A stretch of DNA of 33,256 nucleotides, from the NCBI GenBank assembly GCA_028291505.1, contig JAQGHW010000825.1, positions 1 through 33,256 on the forward strand, in the 5' to 3' direction. Both the position numbers and the translations under genes were made by a program. Position 1 is the stretch's first letter. Every line of letters begins with the position of its first letter. Below, piece by piece: positions 22,374 through 31,769 of this stretch. Source of the stretch: Rhodopila sp. GTDB taxonomy: Bacteria; Pseudomonadota; Alphaproteobacteria; Acetobacterales; Acetobacteraceae. The notes under the pieces were generated by a model. The model ran no database searches. It had not been told where the DNA came from and was given only the letters and a program-made list of their open reading frames with translations.

Positions 22374-23957
22374 ATGAGTGACAAATTCAAACGCCGGCGT
22401 AGGCGGACGGGTTCGACTTCGGCACGGTTCAATCCATCGCAACTCGTTCCGGCAGAGGCCGGCCGCCCGGCGCGTGTCGGCAAGGCCGAACTCGCGGCGT
22501 GCGCGGGGGTTGCCATCGTCGCCATCGCGCTGATCGCGCTGATCTGGATCGTCACGACTCGCGCGATGCAGGAGCAACGGACCGAGATCCGCGAGGAGGC
22601 GGAGCTGGCCCTGAAGGGTGAGGCCGCCAGCATGGCGGAGACGATCTCGCATGAGCTGCTGATGATCGATCAGAGCTTGATCATCATTCAGTCGGCCTGG
22701 AAGGCGGATAGCGAAGCGGTCGATCTCGACAAATGGCAGAAGCAAATGCCTGCCCTGACCTCTGTCACGGACGACCTGTTCATCTGTGACGACCAGCAAA
22801 TCATCCGTCAGGACATTGTGCCGAAGGCGGTCGGGCAGGGCGTCGGGGCCGCCTACGTAACATTTCCCCACGGTTCGCTGGAGGTCTTCGAAAGCGACGG
22901 AACCAAGAACAAGGAGTCGTTGCTGCTGCAAGGGGACACCGGCGCCCCGATCGAGGCGCGGCAGTTCCTGATGTATATCGTCCGGCCGTTGGATCATCCC
23001 AAGGGGTGGCTGCTCGGTGCATCGTACCGATCCACGGAATTGACGAAACTCTTTGCCGAGGGGGCGCCCGGCAACAACTCGCTGGTCGCCCTGATGGATA
23101 CGAAGCGCGGCATCCTGCAGGCGGTCGTCGGACCGGCCGCGCGCCGGCCGACGACGGATCTTTCCAAAACCGTTCTGTTTGACGCCATTACCCGAAGCCC
23201 GACAGGAACCTGGGCCGGGACCACCCCGGTGGACGATGTCGACAGGCTGCACGCATTCCACCGGGTTGGCGATCGCGACATGGTGGTCCTGATCGCGGCA
23301 AACATGGCCGAGGTGATGGCGCCGGCGGATGACCTGGCCGCGGATACGCGTGGACTGGCGTTCGTGGCGACGGCGCTGGTCCTTGCGATCGGCTGTGTTG
23401 TTCTTTGGGAACTTTATACAATCCGTGGGCACGCGCGGCAGAAACGCAGGCTCGATCGCAGCAGAGGCGAATTGGAGCGCCTTCGCACCGAGGAGGCCGG
23501 AAACACCGCACGCGCACGGCTCAACGCGGCTCGGTTGCAGGTGGTTGTGGAGAGGACGACCGACGGCATCGCGTTGTTCGATTCCAGGTTACGGTTGGTG
23601 CAGTGGAACCACCCGTTTCTGCGCGGCATTGGCGTCGAGCCGCGGACGGAAATGCCACTCGACGAACTGTTGCGGGAACAGGTGGCGAGGGGCTTGTTCG
23701 GTCCGATAGCGGATGTCGAAGCCGAGATCGCCCGCCGGGCTGGCATCCTGCGCGGCGGCGACCCCGCGGGATTGCCGCAGCCCGGGCCCGACCATGAGGA
23801 ATTGATCCTGCGCGGACTGCCAATCACGGAAGGGGGCTTCATTCTTCTCCTCAACGGGCTTTCGACGTGGGAACGGCCGCCGCCGCCGCTGCCGCCAGCG
23901 GAAATCGACGAAGCTGCCGCCCCCGAAACGGCACCCGCCGCGCCGATCGAATGGTGA
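22374..23957 (+). CDS. Membrane sensor protein: N-terminal TM, extracytoplasmic Cache-like region, second TM, coiled coil and PAS domain; no output domain recognised
   Basis: TM LAACAGVAIVAIALIALIWIVTT, second TM GLAFVATALVLAIGCVVLWELYTI, PAS-like VVVERTTDGIALFDSRLRLVQWNHPFLRGIGV; ends in WERPPPPLPPAEIDEAAAPETAPAAPIEW*. Confidence 0.78.
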   Translation: MSDKFKRRRRRTGSTSARFNPSQLVPAEAGRPARVGKAELAACAGVAIVAIALIALIWIVTTRAMQEQRTEIREEAELALKGEAASMAETISHELLMIDQSLIIIQSAWKADSEAVDLDKWQKQMPALTSVTDDLFICDDQQIIRQDIVPKAVGQGVGAAYVTFPHGSLEVFESDGTKNKESLLLQGDTGAPIEARQFLMYIVRPLDHPKGWLLGASYRSTELTKLFAEGAPGNNSLVALMDTKRGILQAVVGPAARRPTTDLSKTVLFDAITRSPTGTWAGTTPVDDVDRLHAFHRVGDRDMVVLIAANMAEVMAPADDLAADTRGLAFVATALVLAIGCVVLWELYTIRGHARQKRRLDRSRGELERLRTEEAGNTARARLNAARLQVVVERTTDGIALFDSRLRLVQWNHPFLRGIGVEPRTEMPLDELLREQVARGLFGPIADVEAEIARRAGILRGGDPAGLPQPGPDHEELILRGLPITEGGFILLLNGLSTWERPPPPLPPAEIDEAAAPETAPAAPIEW

Positions 23958-24036
23958 ACGCGCCGACGAAGCGTGATCCCGCGAAGAACTACAGCAGCAG
24001 GATCAGGCCGAGGCTGAGCACCATTCGGCTGGCGCG

Positions 24037-25239
24037 TCAGACCAGTTCGATCAGGGCGGCGATACCCTGGCCGACGCCGATGCACATCGTCGCGATGGCG
24101 CGCTTTTGCCCGAGCGTCTCCATGGCGTTGACGGCGGTCAGGGCGAGGCGGGCACCGGACATTCCCAGCGGATGGCCCAGCGCGATGGCACCGCCATGCG
24201 GGTTCACGTGATCGGAGGCTTCCGACAGACCGAGTTGGCGTAACACCGCGATGCCCTGGCTGGCGAAAGCCTCATTCAGTTCGATGATGTCGACGTCGCC
24301 GATCGACAATCCGGTCTTGGCCAGCAGCTTTTGCACGGCGGGTGCGGGGCCGATGCCCATGATGCGCGGCGGCACGCCGGCGGTGGCCATCGCGACGACC
24401 CGGGCACGAGGCGTCAGGCCGTGCCGCTTGGCGCCTTCCTCGGACGCCAGGATCAGCGCGGCGGACCCGTCGTTGACCCCGGACGCGTTGCCGGCGGTCA
24501 CGGTGCCGGGATCGCGGAACGGGGTTTTCAGCTTCGCCAGCATCTCCAGCGTGGTGTCGGGGCGCAGATGTTCATCGTGTTCCACCACCGTGTCGCCCTT
24601 GCGGCCCTTGATCGTGACGGGCGTGATCTCCCTGGCGAAGAACCCGCTGTCCTGGGCTTTTTTGGCGCGCTGCTGGCTGGCGTAGGCGAATTTGTCCTGG
24701 TCGGCGCGGGAGATCTGAAACTCCTCGGCGACGTTCTCACCGGTTTCCGGCATCGAATCGGTGCCGTACGCCTTCTGCATCAACTTGTTGACGAAGCGCC
24801 AGCCGATGGTGGTGTCGTAGACCTCGGCGGAGCGGGAGAATGCCTCGGTCGCCTTGCCCATGACGAACGGCGCGCGGGTCATGCTTTCGACCCCGCCGGC
24901 CAGCATCAGGTGGGCGTCGCCGGACCGGATCGCGCGGGCCGCGGAACCGACCGCGTCCAGGCCCGACCCGCACAGGCGGTTGATGGTGGAGCCGGATACC
25001 GCGGTGGGAAGGCCGGCCAGCAGCACGGCCATGCGGGCGACGTTGCGGTTGTCCTCCCCGGCCTGGTTGGCACAGCCCATGATGCAGTCGTCCAGCGCTT
25101 CCCAGTCGATGCCGGCATTGCGCGCGGCCAGTGCGCGGATCGGGTGGGCGGCGAGGTCGTCGGTGCGGACATCCTTCAGCGCGCCGGCATAGCGGCCGAT
25201 CGGAGAGCGGGTGAAGTCGCAGATGTAAGCTTCGGCCAT
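24037..25239 (-). CDS. Thiolase (acetyl-CoA acetyltransferase / 3-oxoadipyl-CoA thiolase-like)
   Basis: 400 aa; STINRLCGSGLDAVGSAARAIRSGDAHLMLAGGVESMTRAPFVM, NEAFASQGIAVLRQLGL, NPHGGAIALGHPLGMSGARL, catalytic C in ATMCIGVGQGIA. Confidence 0.94.
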   Translation of the reverse strand: MAEAYICDFTRSPIGRYAGALKDVRTDDLAAHPIRALAARNAGIDWEALDDCIMGCANQAGEDNRNVARMAVLLAGLPTAVSGSTINRLCGSGLDAVGSAARAIRSGDAHLMLAGGVESMTRAPFVMGKATEAFSRSAEVYDTTIGWRFVNKLMQKAYGTDSMPETGENVAEEFQISRADQDKFAYASQQRAKKAQDSGFFAREITPVTIKGRKGDTVVEHDEHLRPDTTLEMLAKLKTPFRDPGTVTAGNASGVNDGSAALILASEEGAKRHGLTPRARVVAMATAGVPPRIMGIGPAPAVQKLLAKTGLSIGDVDIIELNEAFASQGIAVLRQLGLSEASDHVNPHGGAIALGHPLGMSGARLALTAVNAMETLGQKRAIATMCIGVGQGIAALIELV

Positions 25240-25333
25240 GGACGAGATTCCCCCTGGGTTGTTGGATCGCTTGACGTGTCAGGGGTATTTAGACCGTCAT
25301 GAACGATGAGACCAGACAGGGATGGTCCCGCTC

Positions 25334-26569
25334 CTAACCCGGCACCAGCGAGGCCGAGGCTGCAGACCGGTTCGCGCTGATCCGTGGGTTTACCGAGGTC
25401 AGCGTGCGATTCCGCCAGCCATGCAGGCCGTCCACGACCCGGATCCGGGCACGGTGCAAACGCCAGCCGAGTGTCGTTTCAGTTGATACCAAACGCCGAT
25501 ATTCCGAATCGTGCAGCGCCTTGTCGTCGCAGGCCCGCTTTACGGGATCGTCGTAGAAAGTCGCGATCTTGGTGGCACTCATCCCGGGCGTTTCCAGCCA
25601 TTTTGGCACGTGAAGCGTGGTGAGCCGCTCGATATCCGTCAACAGGCGCACCATCCCCATTCCGGTGGCGGGGCAGGAGGACTGGAAGGCATCGCCGATC
25701 ATCACGACGCCGTCCCGCCGATATCGCTCCGAAGTATAGAGGTCGATGGGACGCGCAACGACCGGTCCGACCGTTCGATAGGTTCCGATGACAGAGGCGA
25801 GACCGGGTAACACCTCAGCGAGGCCGGCAGCGGGATCGGTCAGGAAATCCCGGGTCCAGGCCTCGCGATGATCGCGATAGGTGAACAGGTTGACCCGGGT
25901 CGCGGCGCCCATCGTGAAGGCGGCAAGATAATCGATCCGATCGCGGATCCTCTCGCGCTGATAGACGACGAAGGAATGCTCGAACGACCCTCGCTCAACC
26001 GGCTCGATATCGAATCCGAACGTCAGCGAGTGGGCCGGCCGGATGATCCGCCGATCGACCCCGACCTGTTTGGCGAGCGCATAGCCTTGGCCGGTTGCGA
26101 GGACGATAAGGCGGCCGCTGATGATCCGACCGTCGGATATCCTGATCCGTTGGGTCGTATCGCTGGTCTCGACTATGGCCGCCCGCCCGGTGACGGTCGT
26201 CACGTTTGGCGGCAGCTTGGCGCGCGCGCGGTTGACCAGCGCCTCATAGCGAAGGCCGTAGTTTATCGTTCCGGTCGTGCTCATGACGCGGCTAGAACGA
26301 CCCAGGGTAACTGTTTCTCCCCGGTACAGCCCGTGTGTGAGGTCATCGAGAAAACCCAGATCCCTCAACTGTTCGACCTGCGGTCCATCCAGATGTTCGG
26401 CTCGGAAATCAGGAGGATAGACCTCGTACCGATCGATCAGGCACACGTCGTAGCCGGCGCGTCCGAGAACCGTCGCAGCCAAGGTACCGCTGATCCCACC
26501 GCCGACGATCACGATGTCGGCGTGATGGGAGGTCTCGCTGGAACGATCCGATAAGGCGCCGATGCTCAC
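25334..26569 (-). CDS. FAD-dependent oxidoreductase / class A flavoprotein monooxygenase-like
   Basis: DIVIVGGGISGTLAATVLGRAGYDVCLIDRYE (FAD Rossmann), GVVMIGDAFQSSCPATGMGMVRLLTDIERL (GD motif). Likely GTG start 26569; the ORF could extend to 26638. Confidence 0.83.
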   Translation of the reverse strand: MSIGALSDRSSETSHHADIVIVGGGISGTLAATVLGRAGYDVCLIDRYEVYPPDFRAEHLDGPQVEQLRDLGFLDDLTHGLYRGETVTLGRSSRVMSTTGTINYGLRYEALVNRARAKLPPNVTTVTGRAAIVETSDTTQRIRISDGRIISGRLIVLATGQGYALAKQVGVDRRIIRPAHSLTFGFDIEPVERGSFEHSFVVYQRERIRDRIDYLAAFTMGAATRVNLFTYRDHREAWTRDFLTDPAAGLAEVLPGLASVIGTYRTVGPVVARPIDLYTSERYRRDGVVMIGDAFQSSCPATGMGMVRLLTDIERLTTLHVPKWLETPGMSATKIATFYDDPVKRACDDKALHDSEYRRLVSTETTLGWRLHRARIRVVDGLHGWRNRTLTSVNPRISANRSAASASLVPG

Positions 26570-26748
26570 TAATCGCCACTCCAGATGGGTTGAAGGGATC
26601 ATATGCATGGGCTGTGTGGGATTACCGATCAACAGCAAATGAGCACGTAACCGGATTTAGCGGTTCCGGGTGTCTGTCGAGACCGTGCGGCTCTCGGTAA
26701 GCGTATATATTCCGTAGATCGGTCCGGAAGATTCAGCCATATTTGCCG

Positions 26749-26774
26749 ATATAAGTGCATATAAGCAATGTAAG
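26749..26774 (+). promoter_or_regulatory. AT-rich region with three helically phased direct repeats (ATATAAG, ATATAAG, ATGTAAG)
   Basis: Starts at 26749, 26759 and 26768 (10- and 9-bp spacing), in the divergent intergenic region between the flavoprotein and SDR genes. Confidence 0.35.
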
Positions 26775-26934
26775 CTCACCACCCTTGGCGATGGCGGTGT
26801 TTAGAGGAAACGACCTAAGTTCGTTATTTCTACCCGACAAACACGTCATCCCGCGGGTTCGGTCATCGGCGTTTGGTCATTGGCCTCCGAACCCGGCCGG
26901 GCTATCTGTGAGCGATCCAAAAGGGGAAACGAGA

Positions 26935-27753
26935 ATGCTTGATATGGCGGGAAAGGTGGCGATCGTTGCGGGCGCGGGATCGATTGGCCCGACCGGCGGC
27001 AAGATCTGGGGCAATGGCAAGGCGACCGCGGTTCTGCTCGCGCGCCAGGGAGCCGCGGTCTTCCTGCTGGATGTCAACGAAGAGGCGATGGCCGAGACCA
27101 GGTCGATCATCGAGGGCGAGGGCGGCGTTTGCGCCACGCATCGCTGCGACATGACGCTGGCCGCGGACGTGCAGGAGATGGTACAGGCCTGCGTGGACCG
27201 GTTCAAGCGGATCGACGTCCTGGTGAACAACGTTGGTGGGTCGGCGCCCGGCGACCCGGTTTCAATGACCGAGGAAGTCTGGGACCGACAGATCGACCTC
27301 AACCTGAAGACGGCGTTCCTGGGCTGCAAGTTCGTGGTGCCGGTGATGGTCGAGCAGGGCAAGGGGGCGATCGTCAACATCGCCTCGGTTGCCGGGATGC
27401 GGAACGATTTCCGCAGCGGGCGTTCGCATGTGGGCTACAGCGCATCGAAGGCCGGTGTGATCCAACTTTCGCGGTCGGTCGCGGGGACCTACGCGAAGCA
27501 GGGTATTCGTGTGAACACCGTCGTGCCGGGGCTGATGCACACGCCGTTGGTCGAGTATCGGCTGGCTCGGACGGTTGGTGGAAACGACGTGCAAAAGCTG
27601 ATCGAGGCGCGCAATGCGGCGGTGCCGATGGGGCATATGGGTGACGCCTGGGACGTCGCGCACGCAGTGCTGTTCCTGGTGTCCGATGAGGCCCGCTTCA
27701 TTACGGCGACGGAGATCGTCGTAGACGGTGGCAGCACCGCGGCGATGCCGTAA
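26935..27753 (+). CDS. SDR family NAD(P)-dependent oxidoreductase
   Basis: AGKVAIVAGAGSIGPTGGKIWGNGKATAVLLARQGAAVFLLDVNEEA, VNNVGGS, YSASKAGVIQLSRSVAGTYAKQGIRVNTVVPG, ITATEIVVDGG. SD AAAAGGGG before ATG 26935. Confidence 0.93.
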   Translation: MLDMAGKVAIVAGAGSIGPTGGKIWGNGKATAVLLARQGAAVFLLDVNEEAMAETRSIIEGEGGVCATHRCDMTLAADVQEMVQACVDRFKRIDVLVNNVGGSAPGDPVSMTEEVWDRQIDLNLKTAFLGCKFVVPVMVEQGKGAIVNIASVAGMRNDFRSGRSHVGYSASKAGVIQLSRSVAGTYAKQGIRVNTVVPGLMHTPLVEYRLARTVGGNDVQKLIEARNAAVPMGHMGDAWDVAHAVLFLVSDEARFITATEIVVDGGSTAAMP

Positions 27754-27791
27754 CTCTTACTGGCGGAGAGGCGCGCATCCCGGCGGGTTCG

Positions 27792-29426
27792 CTACTGCGG
27801 ACCGCCGCGGATGTGATCCAACAGTGCCGACGCCGACCGATCGAGGACGTCGCCGCGCCAGGCCACATGCTGATCCGGTCGGATCACCACCAGACGAGCG
27901 CCATAGAGATGCCGGAGCCGGTCGTCCCCCGGGGCCAGGATCTTGAGCGCCAGGCCGCATTCGGCGGCAGCGGATCGCAGCCGTTCGAGATCGCCCTCGG
28001 CACCAGGGCCAGTGACCAGCACGGTGAATCCCGGACCGAAGCGGTCGTACAGGGAGTCTCCCGCCGCCAGCCAGAGATGCGGCGCGAGACAGCCGGGCGA
28101 TGCCGATGGCTGGTAGTCGGAGAAGTGCCAGCTGGGCGGTTTGGTTCCATCGGAGGCGACAAGTGGGGAATCCGTGTAGGGAATGCCGAGGACGACACCG
28201 AGCGTCTTGAATTCTCGGAGTTTGTTTTGGCGGATTTCGGCGCCGATCGCCGATCGCAGGATGTCACCGTCAGGGCCGGCTGCTTCCATGCCTTCGCGGA
28301 CCAGGTGCTGGCTTAACATGGCGTTGTTGGCCACCGCTTCCTGGATGACCTTCTGGTGCACCGGGCGTCGTTCAATTTCGTAACTTGGAAGAAGCATTGT
28401 GCCACCCCAGCCGCGCAACACGGCGGCGAGCTTCCATCCGAGGTCGACGGCATCGCCGATCCCCAGGTTCATCCCGTAGCCGCCGAACGGCGGATGCAGA
28501 TGGCAGGCATCGCCCGCCAGGAAGACGCGGCCGTGCCCGTAGCTGTCGGCGATCAGGCTGTGGGCCGACCAGGGGTCGATGGTCAGGATCTCGATGTCGA
28601 GGTTGCCGCCGGGCACGTCGCCCAGAGCACCGCGAACGGCAGTCATCGCCTCGGTCTTCCCGATGTCGCCGGACCCTTGCCGGGCCGGCATGATCATGAA
28701 CCAGAGGTCGCCGGTGTCCATCGGTCCGGTCAGCCCGGGAGAATCCGGATTGACCAGCCAATACATGATCCCGGGCTTGTGTGGGTGCCGGTGCATCAGG
28801 CCCGGCGCGCGATAGACGATGCCGCAGTTCTGTGCGAAGCCGTGCTGGCCTTCCAGTCTGATCCCCAGCCTGGCACGAACCAGGCTGCGCGATCCGTCGG
28901 CGCCGATCATGTACTCCGCACTGATATTCCGTTGCCCGCCACTAATGAGGTCAGTCACCGTGGCGACCACGCCATCCTCGGTCTGCTCGAAATCCGTGAG
29001 TTCGGTGCTCATGTGCAGGGCGACGGTCGGCAGTGTCAGCACGTGGTCGCGCAGTACCGCCTCAACCTTGTACTGCGGTATCCATTGCGCCGGTTCGGAG
29101 AACAAATCGTTCCTTTCGCGCCTGCCGTAGAAGGCGTTTTCGAAATGCGCCAGTTCCGGACCGAACAGTCGGGTCGCGAAGATGATATCGGTCGGGTAGT
29201 CCGCCGGTAACGGCGCGGCGCGACGGATCGCCTCGGCGAGGCCCCAGCGCCGCATGTGCTCCATGGAGCGGACGTTGGTAGTCTTCGCCCGAGGCTGCTG
29301 GCCCACCCGGTCGTGCCGCTCCACGACGGTGGCACGGATGCCGCGGTGGCCGAGTTCGATCGCCAGCGAAAGTCCGATCGGACCGCCGCCGACGATCAGG
29401 ACCTCGGTGGGTGCGGTGTCACCCAT
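27792..29426 (-). CDS. FAD-dependent aromatic hydroxylase/monooxygenase (MhpA/TfdB/PheA-like)
   Basis: EVLIVGGGPIGLSLAIELGHRGIRATVVERHDRVGQQPRAKTTNVRSMEHMRRWG, MIGADGSRSLVR, GRVFLAGDACHLHPPFGGYGMNLGIGDAVDLGWKLAAVL, thioredoxin-like C-terminal region. Confidence 0.93.
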   Translation of the reverse strand: MGDTAPTEVLIVGGGPIGLSLAIELGHRGIRATVVERHDRVGQQPRAKTTNVRSMEHMRRWGLAEAIRRAAPLPADYPTDIIFATRLFGPELAHFENAFYGRRERNDLFSEPAQWIPQYKVEAVLRDHVLTLPTVALHMSTELTDFEQTEDGVVATVTDLISGGQRNISAEYMIGADGSRSLVRARLGIRLEGQHGFAQNCGIVYRAPGLMHRHPHKPGIMYWLVNPDSPGLTGPMDTGDLWFMIMPARQGSGDIGKTEAMTAVRGALGDVPGGNLDIEILTIDPWSAHSLIADSYGHGRVFLAGDACHLHPPFGGYGMNLGIGDAVDLGWKLAAVLRGWGGTMLLPSYEIERRPVHQKVIQEAVANNAMLSQHLVREGMEAAGPDGDILRSAIGAEIRQNKLREFKTLGVVLGIPYTDSPLVASDGTKPPSWHFSDYQPSASPGCLAPHLWLAAGDSLYDRFGPGFTVLVTGPGAEGDLERLRSAAAECGLALKILAPGDDRLRHLYGARLVVIRPDQHVAWRGDVLDRSASALLDHIRGGPQ

Positions 29427-29462
29427 CGGCGGCGCTGATTGGGTCAGGGACGTTGTCCGGTG

Positions 29463-30209
29463 TCACGGCATGAACGCGCCGCCGTTCACGTGGATGGCCT
29501 GTCCGGTGACGTAACGGGCTTCCGGCGAACACAGGAAGCGAACCATTGCGGCAACCTCATCGGGTTGCCCCCGACGGCCGAGCGGGCTGTCGGGCAGGAC
29601 GGACCGGCCATGGTTACCGCCCGCCGCGGCGCCGCGAATGGTCTCGATCGATCCCGGAACCACGGTGTTCACCGTGATGTTGTCTGCCGCCAGTTCCTTG
29701 GCGAGCGCGCGCGTCAACCCGAGCATACCGGCTTTCGCCGTCACCGCGTGGACCCGTCCGACGGCACCCACATGGGCCGAGATGCCGCCCAGGTTGACGA
29801 TCGACCCACCCCCGGCCGCCGCGATGTGCGGCGCCGCCGCGTGCGCGCAATAGAACGCACCATCCAGCGTCGTGCCCATGATCTCCCGCCATTCATCCGG
29901 CGTCATGTCGGTGAATTTTGTCTGCCGCCGCACCGAGGCATTGTTGACCAGCACATCCAGCCGGCCGAAATGCGCCACCGCTGCCTGCACCAGCCCGAGC
30001 GCCTGTGCGGGATCGGTGATATCGGCCATGTGCACGACCGCTTCGCCGTCTGCCTCGCGCACCAGCCTGGCGGTTTCTGCGGTGTCGTGTTCGGCCTGTC
30101 TTGCCGTCACAACGACGGAAAATCCGTCGCGTGCCAGGTGCAATGCGATCGCTCGGCCGATATTCAGTGCGCTGCCGGTGACGATTGCCACCTTCGCTTC
30201 GTCGGACAT
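29463..30209 (-). CDS. SDR family oxidoreductase
   Basis: MSDEAKVAIVTGSALNIGRAIALHLARDGFSVVVTAR, LVNNASVR, HAVTAKAGMLGLTRALAKELAADNITVNTVVPGSIET, YVTGQAIHVNGGAFMP. Start 30209; the longer ORF to 30410 is probably an over-extension. Confidence 0.92.
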   Translation of the reverse strand: MSDEAKVAIVTGSALNIGRAIALHLARDGFSVVVTARQAEHDTAETARLVREADGEAVVHMADITDPAQALGLVQAAVAHFGRLDVLVNNASVRRQTKFTDMTPDEWREIMGTTLDGAFYCAHAAAPHIAAAGGGSIVNLGGISAHVGAVGRVHAVTAKAGMLGLTRALAKELAADNITVNTVVPGSIETIRGAAAGGNHGRSVLPDSPLGRRGQPDEVAAMVRFLCSPEARYVTGQAIHVNGGAFMP

Positions 30210-30291
30210 TTTTCGGGCTCCCAAAGGTGCCGCGATTGGACAGCCAAAGCCGCTTGGTGTGCAATGGGGACAGGAGCAACAGGAGGAAGCC

Positions 30292-30618
30292 ATGGCACAA
30301 GCCCCATCGTCCGCATCCCGCGACCGCGTCCGCGAAACCGTTCCCAAGATGATCGAGGTGACCGAGAAGGTCCTGTTCGGCGATATCTGGGAACGTCCCG
30401 AACTATCCAAGCGCGACCGCAGCCTGATCGTCTGCGCCGTATTGGTCGCGACCTATCGTCCCGAACAACTGCGCGGCCATCTGCAACGGGCGTTGGACAA
30501 CGGGCTGACCAAAACGGAAATCTCCGAGATGATCACGCACGTGGCGTTCTATGCGGGCTGGCCGGCGTCGATGTCGGCGGCAAACATCGCGCGCGAGATA
30601 TTCGAGGCCAACCCGTAG
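30292..30618 (+). CDS. Carboxymuconolactone decarboxylase (CMD) family protein
   Basis: 108 aa; LSKRDRSLIVCAVLVATYRPEQLRGHLQRALDNGLTKTEISEMITHVAFYAGWPASMSAANIAREIF; SD AGGAGG before ATG 30292. Confidence 0.93.
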   Translation: MAQAPSSASRDRVRETVPKMIEVTEKVLFGDIWERPELSKRDRSLIVCAVLVATYRPEQLRGHLQRALDNGLTKTEISEMITHVAFYAGWPASMSAANIAREIFEANP

Positions 30619-30660
30619 CCACTGCAAACACGTTGCTTTTGAAGAATGAGGACTGAAACG

Positions 30661-31611
30661 ATGAAGGCGGGCTTTATCGGCCTCGGCACCATGGGTGCCA
30701 GTATGGCCGCAAACCTACAGAAGGGTATCCAGAAGGACGGTCACACCGTCCTGGTGCATGACGTGCGTCGAGAAGCGGCGGCATCCCACATCAAGAACGG
30801 CGCGGTCTGGGCAGCCAGCCCGGCCGCGCTGGCCGCGGAATGCGACGTCATCTTCTCCTCGTTGCCGGGCCCGGTCGAATTCGATGCGGTGACCTATGGC
30901 GAAACGGGCCTGCTATCGACGATCCGTAGCGGCGCCGCCTATTTCGACCTGACAACCAATGCGCCTTCGACTGTTCGCAAAGCTCACGCGGACTATGAGA
31001 CGAAAGGCGCCTACCTGTTCGACGCTCCGGTCAGTGGCGGTCCGCGCGGTGCCGCAACCGGCAAGCTGGCGATCTGGTGCGGCGGCGACCCGGACGTTTT
31101 CGAAAAATGGAAGCCGGTGCTCGACACCATCGGCGACCAGGCGAAATACATCGGCCCGATCGGCGCCGGTTCGGTGGCGAAGCTGGTGCACAATTGCTAC
31201 GGGTATATCGCCACCGCCGCCGCGGCCGAAGTCTTCAGCATGGGTGTGAAGGCGGGTATCGAGCCGCTGGCGATCTGGGAAGCCGTCCGCCAGGGCGCGA
31301 TCGGCCGCCGCGGCGCGTTCGACTCGCTGACCGATCAGTTCCTGCCCAACAAATACGAACCACCCGCCTTCGCGTTGCGCCTGGCGCACAAGGACGTCTC
31401 GCTGGCGACCGCATTGGGTCGCGAGCTGAACGTGCCGATGCGCCTGGCGAACCTGGCGCTGGCCGATCTGGCGGAGGGGTTGAACCGCGGCTGGGGCAAC
31501 CGGGACTCGCGCGCCATCATGGTGTTGCAGACCGAACGCGCCGGCGTCGAGGTGAAGGTGGACCCTCAGCGGCTGACGGAGGCGCTGGAGAACAAGGTGA
31601 AGAACGGCTAA
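30661..31611 (+). CDS. NAD(P)-dependent oxidoreductase, 3-hydroxyisobutyrate dehydrogenase-like
   Basis: MKAGFIGLGTMGASMAANLQ, DAPVSGGPRGAATGKLAIWCGGD, catalytic Lys context GAGSVAKLVHNCYGYI, LAHKDVSLATALGRELNVPMRLA. Confidence 0.93.
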   Translation: MKAGFIGLGTMGASMAANLQKGIQKDGHTVLVHDVRREAAASHIKNGAVWAASPAALAAECDVIFSSLPGPVEFDAVTYGETGLLSTIRSGAAYFDLTTNAPSTVRKAHADYETKGAYLFDAPVSGGPRGAATGKLAIWCGGDPDVFEKWKPVLDTIGDQAKYIGPIGAGSVAKLVHNCYGYIATAAAAEVFSMGVKAGIEPLAIWEAVRQGAIGRRGAFDSLTDQFLPNKYEPPAFALRLAHKDVSLATALGRELNVPMRLANLALADLAEGLNRGWGNRDSRAIMVLQTERAGVEVKVDPQRLTEALENKVKNG

Positions 31612-31619
31612 GACGGGGG

Positions 31620-31666
31620 CCACGCCCGTATCGCCTTGCCAATCAGTGACTTGCAATCGGGCGTGG
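31620..31666. other. Long-looped inverted repeat after the dehydrogenase gene
   Basis: Perfect 9-bp arms CCACGCCCG (31620-31628) and CGGGCGTGG (31658-31666), 29-nt loop, no T-tract. Confidence 0.4.
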
Positions 31667-31769
31667 GGGGGCAAATATGGAGTTGATGCCAATCCGGATG
31701 AGAACAACCGCCCAAACGAGAGCAGCCGGATGACCTCGTCCGTCCGGTCGCGCCTTGTCGGGTGTCCCC

